DNA of 64,000 nt. Origin: Pseudopontixanthobacter vadosimaris. Its GTDB lineage: Bacteria > Pseudomonadota > Alphaproteobacteria > Sphingomonadales > Sphingomonadaceae. The notes below the pieces were generated by a model. It had not been told where the DNA came from and searched no databases. It saw only the letters and a program-made list of their open reading frames with translations. Shown here in pieces: positions 18,195 through 26,708 of the stretch; position 1 is the first letter of the stretch, and each line of letters starts with the position of its first letter. The position numbers and the translations under genes are program-made. Location of the stretch: assembly GCF_012979275.1 (NCBI RefSeq), contig NZ_JABASZ010000037.1, forward strand, positions 1-64,000, written 5' to 3'.

Positions 18195-18572
18195 ATGCAT
18201 TCCGGTTCCTGCCTGTGCGGTGCGGTAGGTTTCACGGTAGCAGGCGACTTGCCGCAACCGGACATCTGCCACTGCCGCATGTGCCGGAAGCAATCGGGCC
18301 ACTGTTTCGCCTCGACCGACGTTCCGAAATCTGCCGTCGCCATTTCGGGCGATGATGCTCTCGGCTGGTTCCAATCGTCCGAAAAGGTCAGGCGCGGCTT
18401 CTGCTCTCGCTGCGGGTCGAACTTGTTCTGGGAACCCGTCCATCGCCACTGGACGGCCATAGCGATGGGCGCGTTCGACGGACCCACCGGGACCACGGCA
18501 AAGATGCACATCTTCGTCGCCGACAAAGGCGATTATTACGACATTGCCGATGGTCTGCCGCAGAATGAGTAA
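18195..18572 (+). CDS. GFA/CENP-V domain zinc protein
   Basis: The 125-residue protein carries the GFA zinc-binding cysteines: GSCLCGAVGF at the N-terminus, CHCRMCRKQSG, and CSRCGSNLFWEP. The family was named after a glutathione-dependent formaldehyde-activating enzyme, though most members have no proven activity. ATG 18195 is preceded by GGAG; it is 40 bases after the kinase gene and may be the last gene of that operon. Confidence 0.9.
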   Translation: MHSGSCLCGAVGFTVAGDLPQPDICHCRMCRKQSGHCFASTDVPKSAVAISGDDALGWFQSSEKVRRGFCSRCGSNLFWEPVHRHWTAIAMGAFDGPTGTTAKMHIFVADKGDYYDIADGLPQNE

Positions 18573-18644
18573 GGTGCATCGCTGCTGACCGGCGCTCCGC
18601 AGCCTGCTCGAACAGGCAGGCTCAGGATCGGCCGCTCCGCCCGG

Positions 18645-21035
18645 TCAGAATTGCCGGTGCCATTTCAGCGCGATGCCCCGATCATCCGGCAGGGTGGAAT
18701 AATGACCGGGATCCCTGCGATAGAACAGGCTGGCCGATGCTTTCCCCATCCATAGCGGCCCCGTCCACGCCAGTTCGCCCATCACTTCGCTGCCTTCGGG
18801 CGCAAGGCTCATCGTGCGGACGCCCTGGATGGCGCTCTCGGTCGCATAATCATACGCGACGGGCAGTGCGAAATTCAGCCCGCCGCTTGTGATCCGCAAT
18901 GGCTGCGAAACACGGAAGCCAAGCGAATCCCCAGGTTTCAGTGCGTCATATCGCGCCAGATCGAATGACCATGCATTGCTGGTAAAATCGGACTTCCCGG
19001 CGACGGTCCCGCTCCGGTTCGCCCTTGTGTAACCCTGCCGGTATGCCGCCCCCAAACGCCAGTCGGGTGCGAAATCATACCCGGCGGTCGCATCGACGAA
19101 CAGGCTGTCGGCACCGGTTGCGCCCAGCGCCTCGTGGAAATAGGCGCCCAGCACCGTTTCATCCTCGGCCAGCCAGTCGAGGCCGAGCGTGGCCTCGACA
19201 TCGCCGAACCGGCGGTCGGCCGTAAGCGCGAAGGTCCGTGCGCCGAACTTCTCCCGGTCGCGGCGGGCACTGGCCGCGCTTTGCCGAAAATTGCCGAGCC
19301 AGGCCTCGCCCTGCTGCGCGCTGGCGGTCAGACCCCAGTCGCCCAGATCCCGGCGGATGGCGAAGGAAGCATCGCCGCTTTCGATGAACCCATTGTCGGC
19401 CTGTGCGCTGCCCGCGATCAGGAACGCGGGGCGGCTCTGCCCCTGCATCTGCGCGACCAGCCCACCGGCGCCTTCACCGAAGGCGAACCCCGCCTGCAGA
19501 TCGGACGCGATCTTCATCGCGATGCGGGCGGCCAGCACCCGCGCAATCTCGGCATCGTCCTGTGACAGGCGCAATTGCCCGGTCCACAGCGCGCCATCCT
19601 CAGATGGCGTATTGCCGATGCGGAAGGCCATCGCCAGATTGTCATTGCCCCCCGACACGTGCCGCCCGTTTCGCGCCAGCGCCGCTACCAGCCGGGGCCG
19701 CAGCGCCGCACTCCGCGCGCGCGCAGCGAAGTCGAACTCATAGGCGCGCTTGTATTTGTCGAGCAGAACGGCCGTGACGGGCGCGCGCGACAGCGCATCG
19801 CCCATCGGCCCGGAACCAACTCCCGTATCGTCGCCCAGCGGAACCAGCGCGGTGCTGCCGGCCAGAGTAGTGGCCCCGGCAGGGGCGAAGGCGCGCGCGA
19901 TATCGAGTATGCCGCGGCCGTAAATCACATCGGTCCCGGTCGCGCCTGCGTCACGTGCGCTGTCGAGCAGGATGGACACGATGTCCGCGCCGCTCAGATT
20001 GGGAAACGCCTGCTTCAGCAAGGCAACCGCACCCGATACTTGCGGGGCGGAAAAGCTGGTGCCGGAAAACAGCGTCACGAAACGGTCGCCATTCTCATCG
20101 GTGGTGATGAACAATTCACCGTCCTGATAGACACAGCAGATGCGCTGTCCCCGGGCGGTCAGGAACGACCCGGCGAGCCTCCCGGCCTTGTTGCTGAATG
20201 GCGAGATCACGCCGCTGTCATCCACCGAACCGACAATGATGACATTGCTTCCGCCAGCCTCGAGGATGGTCGCAGCGAAGGGATCGGGCTGGCTCGGGTC
20301 GATATTGGCTTCGGTGGATTCCCCTTCGTTCCCCGCCGAAGCGATCAGGACGACACCGCGCGCCGCAGCGCGGGCCACGGCGGTCCGCACGAGATTGCTG
20401 ACACCGCCGCCACCGAGGCTGAGATTGATGACGGTCGCTCCTGCGCCGACTGCCCGGTCGATACCGGCTGCGATGGCGGTGGAATTGAAGGTGCAGCCGA
20501 GCGTCGGATCTTCCGGGTCTTCTTCCGCACAGCTGCCGGGCGTATCGGCGCGCAATGCGATGATCGTGGAGCCGTAGGCAATACCCACCACGCCGGTATT
20601 GTTGCGTGCAGCGGCAGCCACCAGCGCCACGTTGGTGCCGTGGTCGTCTTCCTGCTGCGCCGTGCGATTGCTGGCCACATCGGCAGAAGCCGGGTCGATC
20701 CTTCCGGCGAATTCGGGACTGTCGAGGTCGATGCCGGTATCGATGATGGCGATCTTGGATCCCGTGCCCGTCACGCCGCGCGACCAGGCGGTTACGGCAT
20801 TGTGGTAATCCGGCCCGTCGGAGCGGCGGAATTCCGCCGTGTCGAAACTCGCGGCGGGCGTGGGGGTCGGCGTGGGTGTCGGGACCGGGCTGGGCGTGGG
20901 TGTCGGCGTTGGAACCGGCGTGGTTATGACTCGCCCGCCAGAACCGCCGCCGCCCCCACAGGCCGACAGGATGGCGATGGCGGCACAGGTGGCGCCTGCG
21001 CGCAGACGCAGACGGGTCCGGTCGGAATGGTTCAT
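18645..21035 (-). CDS. Subtilisin-like serine protease autotransporter lipoprotein
   Basis: The 796-residue protein has a lipobox LSAC with Cys26, a Gly run and a Pro-Thr linker (about residues 40-60), then an S8 peptidase domain with Asp99 (AIIDTGID), His132 (DDHGTNVA), Asn236 (SAGNEG) and Ser327 (SGTSFSAP). After about residue 420 come alternating beta strands ending in a C-terminal Phe, as in outer-membrane autotransporter barrels. The protease would be lipidated and surface-exposed, like Bordetella SphB1. The start at 21035 avoids a short extension that would spoil the signal peptide. The gene is divergent from dapD. Confidence 0.9.
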   Translation of the reverse strand: MNHSDRTRLRLRAGATCAAIAILSACGGGGGSGGRVITTPVPTPTPTPSPVPTPTPTPTPAASFDTAEFRRSDGPDYHNAVTAWSRGVTGTGSKIAIIDTGIDLDSPEFAGRIDPASADVASNRTAQQEDDHGTNVALVAAAARNNTGVVGIAYGSTIIALRADTPGSCAEEDPEDPTLGCTFNSTAIAAGIDRAVGAGATVINLSLGGGGVSNLVRTAVARAAARGVVLIASAGNEGESTEANIDPSQPDPFAATILEAGGSNVIIVGSVDDSGVISPFSNKAGRLAGSFLTARGQRICCVYQDGELFITTDENGDRFVTLFSGTSFSAPQVSGAVALLKQAFPNLSGADIVSILLDSARDAGATGTDVIYGRGILDIARAFAPAGATTLAGSTALVPLGDDTGVGSGPMGDALSRAPVTAVLLDKYKRAYEFDFAARARSAALRPRLVAALARNGRHVSGGNDNLAMAFRIGNTPSEDGALWTGQLRLSQDDAEIARVLAARIAMKIASDLQAGFAFGEGAGGLVAQMQGQSRPAFLIAGSAQADNGFIESGDASFAIRRDLGDWGLTASAQQGEAWLGNFRQSAASARRDREKFGARTFALTADRRFGDVEATLGLDWLAEDETVLGAYFHEALGATGADSLFVDATAGYDFAPDWRLGAAYRQGYTRANRSGTVAGKSDFTSNAWSFDLARYDALKPGDSLGFRVSQPLRITSGGLNFALPVAYDYATESAIQGVRTMSLAPEGSEVMGELAWTGPLWMGKASASLFYRRDPGHYSTLPDDRGIALKWHRQF
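20856..20918 (-). repeat. Pro-Thr dipeptide repeat in protease linker
   Basis: Imperfect GGCGTG/GGTGTC-type hexamers encode alternating Pro-Thr (with occasional Val or Ser) at about residues 40-60 of the protease. Such repeats can vary in copy number by slippage. They form the extended spacer between the lipid anchor and the catalytic domain. Confidence 0.8.
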
Positions 21036-21247
21036 GCGGTGCGACTCCCCTCCAGCCCGCCTAGCCAACAACCCCTAACCATATCATGAATAGACCAAAT
21101 TTCATGCAATTCATATCGCCGGCCATGCCTCCTGCGGGCGCGTCACGGCGCGGCACCGGCATCTTGCTCCCTTTCCCCCACATCGCTAGCACCTTCGCGA
21201 CACGCGCCGGACGCGAATGCACGCCTTATCGGAAGGAACAGCTTACC

Positions 21248-22087
21248 ATGACCACCCACCTGCAGGCCGCCATCGAGAAAGCCTGGGATGACCGTGCCGC
21301 CATCACGCCGCAGAGCACCGCCATCCGCGGCGATGTCGAACAGGCGCTCGCGCTGCTCGATACCGGCGAGGCGCGGGTCGCGGAACCGGACGGGAAAGGC
21401 GGGTGGACAGTCAACCAGTGGCTGAAGAAAGCCGTCCTGCTCTCGTTCCGGCTCTCTGACAACGAGATGGTTGCAAACGGGGCTGCCGGAGCGCCCGCAT
21501 TCGACAAGGTGCCATCGAAATTCGCCGGATGGGATGAAGCCCGGTTTCGCGAGGCAGGATTTCGCGTCGTGCCGGGCGCGGTGGCCCGACGCGGCAGTCA
21601 TATCGGCAAGGGAACGGTGCTGATGCCCAGCTTCGTCAACATCGGTGCCCATATCGCTGAAGGAACCATGATCGACACCTGGGCGACCGTTGGCAGCTGC
21701 GCCCAGATCGGCAGAAACGTGCATGTTTCGGGCGGCGCGGGGATCGGCGGCGTGCTGGAACCTTTACAGGCCGGCCCCGTCATCATCGAAGACGGCGCCT
21801 TCATCGGCGCCCGTTCTGAAGTGGCCGAAGGCGTCGTCGTGGGCGAAGGCGCGGTGCTGTCGATGGGAGTCTATCTGGGTGCCTCGACCAAGATCGTCGA
21901 CCGCGCCAGCGGCGAGGTGCATATGGGCAAGGTGCCGCCCTTTGCCGTCGTCGTGCCCGGTTCGCTGCCCGGCAAACCCCTGCCCGACGGATCGCCCGGC
22001 CCGTCGCTCTATTGTGCCGTCATCGTCAAGACCGTCGATGCCCGTACGCGCGAAAAGACGGCCATCAACGAATTGCTGCGCGACTGA
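21248..22087 (+). CDS. dapD: Tetrahydrodipicolinate N-succinyltransferase
   Basis: The 279-residue enzyme of lysine and diaminopimelate synthesis transfers succinyl from succinyl-CoA to tetrahydrodipicolinate. The N-terminal helical part is followed by a left-handed beta helix with hexapeptide repeats from about residue 110 ([40 protein letters not shown]). The start at 21248 is the conserved one ([13 protein letters not shown]), with AAGGAACAG upstream. The 212-base region before it holds an AT-richer stretch that should contain divergent promoters. Confidence 0.96.
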   Translation: MTTHLQAAIEKAWDDRAAITPQSTAIRGDVEQALALLDTGEARVAEPDGKGGWTVNQWLKKAVLLSFRLSDNEMVANGAAGAPAFDKVPSKFAGWDEARFREAGFRVVPGAVARRGSHIGKGTVLMPSFVNIGAHIAEGTMIDTWATVGSCAQIGRNVHVSGGAGIGGVLEPLQAGPVIIEDGAFIGARSEVAEGVVVGEGAVLSMGVYLGASTKIVDRASGEVHMGKVPPFAVVVPGSLPGKPLPDGSPGPSLYCAVIVKTVDARTREKTAINELLRD

Positions 22088-22173
22088 ACTGCCGCGAAGG
22101 CAGGAACATTCGCCGGGCCCGGGGGTAATATCAGGAAGCGGGATCGCAACGAATTTCCCGGAGGGACCAGAAG

Positions 22174-22512
22174 ATGACCGACGACAGATACAAGAACGGC
22201 AATCGCGAAGTGCACATCAACGAAACCGAAGTCAGCGGCGGCTCCAAGGAAGGCGTCGTGCGCTGGGTGCTGCTCGGCGGATTGCTGCTGGTCATCGTGC
22301 TGCTCTCGATCATCTGGATCACCGGCGCCCTGAGCCAGGGCGAGGTCGAGAGCGAGGCAACCGTCAGCGGCACGATCGACGCGATGGATGCGGGGGAAGG
22401 TGATGGGATCGGGACCGATACCGACAGCATCATCATGCAGAACGAGGCGATCAGTGATGGCGAGGCCAATCCCGAAGTCACCGACAGCGAGCTGGACGTC
22501 ATTCCGAACTGA
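22174..22512 (+). CDS. Small single-pass membrane protein with acidic tail, unknown function
   Basis: The 112-residue protein has a polar N-terminus, one strong transmembrane helix at about residues 31-50 (LLGGLLLVIVLLSIIWI) and a very acidic, disordered-looking C-terminus. No known domain is recognised. GGAGGG lies 11 bases before the ATG. It is the first of several small genes on the same strand and probably belongs to the stress-linked set that follows. Confidence 0.75.
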   Translation: MTDDRYKNGNREVHINETEVSGGSKEGVVRWVLLGGLLLVIVLLSIIWITGALSQGEVESEATVSGTIDAMDAGEGDGIGTDTDSIIMQNEAISDGEANPEVTDSELDVIPN

Positions 22513-22570
22513 TCTGTTTCCGAACTGAACCCGGCTCGCCAGACCCAAGCAGCAGAAAGGCGCCAACATC

Positions 22571-22795
22571 ATGAGTAATGCAAACTCCTATCAGACTGGC
22601 GACAAGGTCAAGTGGGAATGGGGCAGCGGCGAAGGCACCGGCAAGATCTCCGAACGTTTCACCCGCGATGTGGAACGCACTATCAAGGGGTCGAAGATCA
22701 AGCGCAACGGCAGTCAGGACGATCCGGCCTATCTGATCAAGCAGGACGATGGCGACGAAGTCCTCAAGCTCGGGTCCGAACTGAAGAAGGGTTGA
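22571..22795 (+). CDS. HVA1/TUDOR-like small protein (DUF2945)
   Basis: The 74-residue protein starts with YQTGDKVKWEWGSGEGTGKI and contains ERFTRDVERTIKGSKIKRNGS, then ends with PAYLIKQDDGDEVLKLGSEL. This is the DUF2945 family, also called hypervirulence-associated TUDOR domain. Its molecular role in bacteria is not established. It often occurs beside DUF3140 and stress genes, as here. Confidence 0.88.
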   Translation: MSNANSYQTGDKVKWEWGSGEGTGKISERFTRDVERTIKGSKIKRNGSQDDPAYLIKQDDGDEVLKLGSELKKG

Positions 22796-22867
22796 GGGCG
22801 TGCGCCCGAGAGGAATGGCACCGGCGGGCTGAATCAGCCGAGCCTGCCGACGAACAGGACGATCGAC

Positions 22868-23206
22868 ATGGACGATGACAAACAGGCCGAGGTCTATTCC
22901 GAATTCATGGCTTGCGTGAACATGCAGCCGGGGGAACTGGAGGAATGGCTGGAAAGCGAAGAGTCTAAGTCGGTCGGCGATTCCGACACCGGCGAGAGCA
23001 CCGGTCACAAATCAGGTCACCGCATCGTCGAGATCAAGCGGACGAAGAAAGCCGATCTGAAGGACGATCATTACAGGCACATGCAGAAGGTCGTCGGCTA
23101 TGTTCACCGCCACATGGCGCAGAAACCTGGTGGCGATATCAAGGACACCAACTGGCGGTACAGCCTGATGAACTGGGGTCACGACCCCTGCAAGGATGAT
23201 GGCTGA
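22868..23206 (+). CDS. DUF3140 family protein
   Basis: The 112-residue protein matches the DUF3140 pattern: EVYSEFMACVNMQPGELEEWL, ESTGHKSGHRIVEI, then DDHYRHMQKVVGYVHRHMAQ and a C-terminal WRYSLMNWGHDP. Members are small, soluble and of unknown function, and are frequently next to DUF2945. It lies between the DUF2945 and DUF427 genes on the same strand; the stop is two bases from the DUF427 start. Confidence 0.88.
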   Translation: MDDDKQAEVYSEFMACVNMQPGELEEWLESEESKSVGDSDTGESTGHKSGHRIVEIKRTKKADLKDDHYRHMQKVVGYVHRHMAQKPGGDIKDTNWRYSLMNWGHDPCKDDG

Positions 23207-23208
23207 TC

Positions 23209-23499
23209 ATGGCGGTGGAAGCAATCTGGAACGGAACCATCATTGCGCGGGCGGAAAAGACTCTGATGGTCGAGGGCAATCACTATTTCCCGCGTTCATC
23301 CCTGAACGAGGCGTCGCTTGTCCAAAGCGACACCACGACCGTATGCCCGTGGAAGGGCACCGCGCATTATTACACGATCGAAACCGGCGGCGAGCGCAAT
23401 GTCGATGCCGCCTGGTACTATCCGGAACCGAAGGAAAAGGCTGCACAGATCAAGGATCATGTGGCGTTCTGGAAAGGCGTCGTCATCCGGGAATGCTGA
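23209..23499 (+). CDS. DUF427 family protein
   Basis: The 96-residue protein shows the DUF427 fold signature: AIWNGTIIARAEKTLMVEGNHYFP, SLVQSDTTTVCPWKGTAHYY, then AAWYYPEPKEKAAQIKDHVAFW. The CPWKG motif is the most conserved part. Function is unknown. It begins two bases after the DUF3140 stop, so the pair is very likely co-translated. Confidence 0.9.
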   Translation: MAVEAIWNGTIIARAEKTLMVEGNHYFPRSSLNEASLVQSDTTTVCPWKGTAHYYTIETGGERNVDAAWYYPEPKEKAAQIKDHVAFWKGVVIREC

Positions 23500-23562
23500 T
23501 CGGCGGCGCGTGGAACAACCAGCCCGCCCCGCGGGTTTGTCATGGCAAGGAGCAACTTTCCC

Positions 23563-24018
23563 ATGAGCAAGACGATCTCCGATATTTCAGAGCACATGAA
23601 AGCCATCGATTTCTGCATGCTGGTCAGCCGCGCGCAGGACGGGTCGCTGGGCGGCCGCCCCATGAGCAACAATCAGGAAGTCGATTACGAAGGAGACAGC
23701 TTCTTCTTCTCTTATGACGACACGCGGATGGTAGAGGATATCGGCCGCGACGCTTCTGTCGGCCTGACCTATTCCGGCGCTCCGGCTCCCGACATGGCCA
23801 GGGGCGCGCCAGGCCTGTTCATTCATGTAGAGGGCGAAGCGAAACTGATCCGCGACAAGGGCCAGTTTGCAGCTCACTGGGACGAAAGCCTTTTCCGATG
23901 GTTCGAACAGGGTGTCGACACGCCAGGTTTGATCCTGATCAAGGTCGCTGCCAAGCGCATCCATTACTGGGCCGGAGAAGACGAGGGCGAGGTGCGCGTT
24001 CCCGATCCCGCTGAATGA
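23563..24018 (+). CDS. Pyridoxamine 5'-phosphate oxidase-like protein (general stress protein 26 type)
   Basis: The 151-residue protein has the split-barrel flavin-binding pattern: MKAIDFCMLVSRAQDGSLGGRPM, FFFSYDDTRMVEDIGRD, and a C-terminal ILIKVAAKRIHYWAGED. It resembles B. subtilis GSP26-like proteins that bind FMN or FAD. The ATG at 23563 is preceded by AAGGAG; an upstream ATG at 23542 is less likely. It continues the small stress-gene row. Confidence 0.87.
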   Translation: MSKTISDISEHMKAIDFCMLVSRAQDGSLGGRPMSNNQEVDYEGDSFFFSYDDTRMVEDIGRDASVGLTYSGAPAPDMARGAPGLFIHVEGEAKLIRDKGQFAAHWDESLFRWFEQGVDTPGLILIKVAAKRIHYWAGEDEGEVRVPDPAE

Positions 24019-24085
24019 TGCCTCGCCAGAAACCGGCATATGTGCAGGATGTCCTGGGCCGATCAATGCGGGTCATCGGGCCGGG

Positions 24086-24523
24086 ATGGGTCTCGTGATT
24101 GTGCCCGCCAGAGCCGCCCTTCGCTTCGCGCTCGCTGCGGCCTATGCGATTGCCGGATATCTGCACATCGCCAGTCCCGCTGCGTTCCTGAGCATCATGC
24201 CGCGATTCATCCCCTTCCCCGGCACGGTCGTGCTGCTGACCGGGATAGCGGAGCTTCTGGGTGCCCTCGCCCTGGTGCAACCGGTCAGTGCGAAGCTGCG
24301 GAGAGCCGGGGCCATCGGGCTGGCGATCTATGCGATCTGCGTCTTTCCCGCCAATATCAATCACTTCATTCTGGACATGAACCGGCCGAATGGCGGATTG
24401 GGCCTCGCCTATCATATCCCGCGCATGTTCGCGCAGCCGGTAATCATCTGGCTGACTTTGTGGTGCGTGGATCTGGCGGGCTCGCCCTTTCGAAGGCACC
24501 GTTCGCACGCCGGGGATCGTTGA
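24086..24523 (+). CDS. DoxX-like four-helix membrane protein
   Basis: The 145-residue protein has four hydrophobic segments and DoxX features: a first helix with YAIAGYLHI, a second with GIAELLGALALV, and a third starting AGAIGLAIYAICVFPANINHF. DoxX-like proteins belong to the thiol/redox-associated membrane family; the substrate is unknown. The C-terminus is short and basic. Confidence 0.82.
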   Translation: MGLVIVPARAALRFALAAAYAIAGYLHIASPAAFLSIMPRFIPFPGTVVLLTGIAELLGALALVQPVSAKLRRAGAIGLAIYAICVFPANINHFILDMNRPNGGLGLAYHIPRMFAQPVIIWLTLWCVDLAGSPFRRHRSHAGDR

Positions 24524-24524
24524 A

Positions 24525-24561
24525 AGGAAAAGGCCCGGCAGAACCTGCGCTGGTTCGCCGG
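24525..24561 (-). terminator. Intrinsic terminator of the SWIB gene
   Basis: CCGG-x-GAAC pairs with GTTC-CCGG around an eight-base loop. Read on the minus strand the hairpin is followed by CCTTTTCCTTTC. It lies 28 bases after the SWIB stop and between two convergent genes. Confidence 0.6.
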
Positions 24562-24589
24562 ACCGGTTCCGCTCAATGCTAGCGGGCGA

Positions 24590-24841
24590 TCAGGTCAGGT
24601 GCTTCGACACCGCTGCCGTCATCTTGAACATCGAAATACGTTCCTTGCCGATAACCGCACCCAGCTTCTCGTCCGCCTCGATCATCCGCTTGTCCTCGGC
24701 GACCTGCAGATCGTGCTTCTTGATATATTCCCACACCTTGGACGTTACCTGCGCGCGGGTCATCGGCCCCTTGCCGATGACATTCTCAAGTTCCGACGAT
24801 ACTTCGACGGGTTTCTGCAAAGCGTTATTGGCACCTGCCAT
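24590..24841 (-). CDS. SWIB/MDM2-domain protein
   Basis: The 83-residue protein consists of one SWIB domain: KPVEVSSELENVIGKGPMTRAQVTSKVWEYIKKHDLQ and the C-terminal EADEKLGAVIGKERISMFKMT. Bacterial stand-alone SWIB proteins are found in sphingomonads and chlamydiae and are thought to bind DNA or nucleoid proteins; the role is not established. Two adjacent ATG codons (24844 and 24841) follow AAGGA; the second has the better spacing. Confidence 0.9.
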   Translation of the reverse strand: MAGANNALQKPVEVSSELENVIGKGPMTRAQVTSKVWEYIKKHDLQVAEDKRMIEADEKLGAVIGKERISMFKMTAAVSKHLT

Positions 24842-24902
24842 CATGATTTCCTTCTCTAGAGTAATCTCGTCCCGCGCCCTTGCAGACGCAACTTGCGTGT
24901 AA

Positions 24903-25478
24903 TTAATCCTCGTCACCTTCGGGGCGGACATAGACCCCTGTCAATATCGCCGTTGCAATCACGTGCCCTTCCATGGCCGCGATCAGTCCGTCCCGGTTGG
25001 CGCCCGGCATAAGCGTCAGCGGCAGATCGAGCGCGAAGATCTGAAAGACGTAGTCATGGGGGCCATGCCCGGTCGGCGGGTCGGGCAGCAGCCATTCGGA
25101 ATTGCCATAGGAATTCTTGCCCACACGCGGCGGAGTCTCGCCCTCCAACAACTTGCCCTTCTGCGGCGGCAGGCCCCAGACCAGCCAATGGCACAGCGGT
25201 TCGCCCGCCGGCGCATCGGGGTCTTCGACGATGATTGCCAGTTCCTGAGTCCCCGGTGGCGGCGCAGTCCATTCCAGCGGCGGCGCGACGGCGTCCTCCT
25301 CATCGGCAGTGAAGCACGGGTCCAGTTCGGCGCCATCGGCAAAGGCGGGACTGGTCAGATCGAAACCGCTCTTGCCATTCAGATTTTCCTGGCCGAGGCG
25401 AACGATGGCAAGCTTGCCATGGCCGGCGCGGACATTCTTGAGGGCTTTTCCAAGCCATTCAGGTACGTGTTCAAGCAT
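24903..25478 (-). CDS. YbhB/YbcL family phosphatidylethanolamine-binding-like protein
   Basis: The 191-residue protein has the bacterial PEBP features: LAIIVEDPDAPAGEPLCHWLVWGLP, with the ligand-site Asp-Pro-Asp and His, then GKNSYGNSEWLLPDPPTGHGPHDYVF, and a C-terminal helix AAMEGHVIATAILTGVY. There is no signal peptide; the N-terminal 25 residues are amphipathic. Function in bacteria is unknown. It lies 61 bases upstream of the SWIB gene on the same strand. Confidence 0.9.
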   Translation of the reverse strand: MLEHVPEWLGKALKNVRAGHGKLAIVRLGQENLNGKSGFDLTSPAFADGAELDPCFTADEEDAVAPPLEWTAPPPGTQELAIIVEDPDAPAGEPLCHWLVWGLPPQKGKLLEGETPPRVGKNSYGNSEWLLPDPPTGHGPHDYVFQIFALDLPLTLMPGANRDGLIAAMEGHVIATAILTGVYVRPEGDED

Positions 25479-25682
25479 TCGGGCGTGGTTTCCTTTTCCA
25501 GGCGGGTTCTAGGCCATACAACGCGCGCAAGCGAGAGCAGGCCCCGCATTTCCCGGAAAATATCCGCAGGACGTGCATCAGCCATGCTGCGGCGATGGCG
25601 CGACAAAGCCTGTCACACTTGTGCTGCGTGTTTCCGGGTCTAGGATCGCAGGCGGCTAATCCCTCCTGACCCGAGAGCGTTC

Positions 25683-26027
25683 ATGACAAGAGAATATGGC
25701 AGCTTTCGTGAATTCTGGCCGTTTTACCTGCGGGAACACAGTCGCCCCATGACACGCGCGCTACATTATATCGGCACCACGCTGGTCGTGCTGATCGCAT
25801 TTGCCGGCACGGTCGCGGGCGAATGGTGGATCCTGCTGGCGATGCCGCTGGCTGGCTATTTCTTCGCCTGGATCGCCCATTTCAGGGTGGAACGGAACCG
25901 CCCGGCAACCTTCACCTACCCTTTATGGTCACTGGCTGCCGATTTTCGCATGTGGTGGCTCTGGCTTACCGGAAGGCTGAAGCCGGAGTTGGATAGGGCC
26001 GGCGTAAAGCCTATCTCCGGCGGCTGA
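25683..26027 (+). CDS. Mpo1-like membrane protein (DUF962 family)
   Basis: The 114-residue protein has FWPFYLREHSRPMTRALHYIGTTLVV at the start, with the conserved His residues, two to three hydrophobic segments and WIAHFRVERNRPATFTYPLWSLAAD near the end. This is the Mpo1/YGL010w family, which in yeast is a dioxygenase for alpha-oxidation of 2-hydroxy fatty acids. The conserved His and Glu residues are present. The last 17 bases overlap the end of the convergent gene. Confidence 0.87.
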   Translation: MTREYGSFREFWPFYLREHSRPMTRALHYIGTTLVVLIAFAGTVAGEWWILLAMPLAGYFFAWIAHFRVERNRPATFTYPLWSLAADFRMWWLWLTGRLKPELDRAGVKPISGG

Positions 26028-26310
26028 GGCGCGCGCGATTGGCGCGCACGGTGGGTCCATAATGTGCGATGGTCCGGTCGGCAGCGACTCGCAGATCGTA
26101 GCCCAGCCCGCCGGTCATCATCAGGGTGCCGAGTTCGGCATTGGCGGACAGCTTCTCGGAAAACATCCGTGCCGCTTCCTTCCGCGCGGCGATGCCGCCC
26201 CCGGCGATCAGGGCCGTTCGCAACCACATGACGGTCGCGGCATCCGCGCCCAGCGACCAGGCTTCGCAGAGCGTCGTCATCCACGCGCTATCTGGTTTGA
26301 AACTGTTCAT
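26011..26310 (-). CDS. Conserved hypothetical protein, phasin-like composition
   Basis: The 99-residue protein is Ala-rich and helical, with WSLGADAATVMWLRTALIAGGGIAARKEAARMFSEKL. It resembles small uncharacterised sphingomonad proteins with phasin-like helices, but I cannot assign a domain. It overlaps the convergent Mpo1-like gene by 17 bases, tail to tail. Codon composition is normal for the window. Confidence 0.6.
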   Translation of the reverse strand: MNSFKPDSAWMTTLCEAWSLGADAATVMWLRTALIAGGGIAARKEAARMFSEKLSANAELGTLMMTGGLGYDLRVAADRTIAHYGPTVRANRARLSRRR

Positions 26311-26414
26311 GCCAAGCCTTTCGCGTCCGGGAATTTCGCTTGTCGCGGTTGTCGATTAGACGATTTCGCCGGTGCAGGCGGATGCAGGAAAGCGCAGGGC
26401 CCGGAACCCGGCAT

Positions 26415-26633
26415 TCAGGCCGATGCGTCTTCCTGTTCCGCAGCGCGGCGCGCGGCACGTTCCTCATCGGCAACGCGGCGATCACGGGCGACCTGCCGGG
26501 CACGATGCGCCAGGTCGAGCCAGACGGCTTCCGAGCGCAACGCGCGTTCGCGCACGTTGTCGAGCGTGGCTTCGCTGGCCTGCCTGGCCGATTCCTGCGC
26601 GCGTTCGGAATAGAATTCGTAAGTCTGACTCAT
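26415..26633 (-). CDS. Small charged helical protein of unknown function
   Basis: The 72-residue protein (MSQTYEFYSERAQESARQAS...) is almost entirely charged helix with many Arg, Glu and Ala, ending in an acidic Glu/Asp/Ala tail. No domain is recognised. It lies just downstream of the cspA terminator. The start at 26633 is preferred over upstream in-frame codons, which would run into that terminator hairpin. Confidence 0.6.
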   Translation of the reverse strand: MSQTYEFYSERAQESARQASEATLDNVRERALRSEAVWLDLAHRARQVARDRRVADEERAARRAAEQEDASA

Positions 26634-26644
26634 CCTGGTATCCC

Positions 26645-26695
26645 GTGATTTGAAACTTGAAACCCGGCAGCCTTCGTCGCGGAAGGCCGCCGGGT
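26645..26695 (-). terminator. Intrinsic terminator of cspA
   Basis: ACCCGGC-x-GCCTTC pairs with GAAGGC-x-GCCGGGT around a six-base loop (26662-26695). On the minus strand it is followed by TTTCAAGTTTCAAAT. It starts 13 bases after the cspA stop. Confidence 0.8.
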
Positions 26696-26708
26696 GGATG
26701 CGCATCAA

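Noticed and set aside
18601-18622. Hairpin AGCCTG...CAGGCT between the GFA gene and the protease gene
   Set aside because: Short stem without a T run; not enough to call a terminator.
23516-23541. GGAAC-N17-GGTT before the flavin-binding stress protein gene
   Set aside because: The -10 part lacks the conserved C (CGTT), and the site is too GC-rich to judge by eye.
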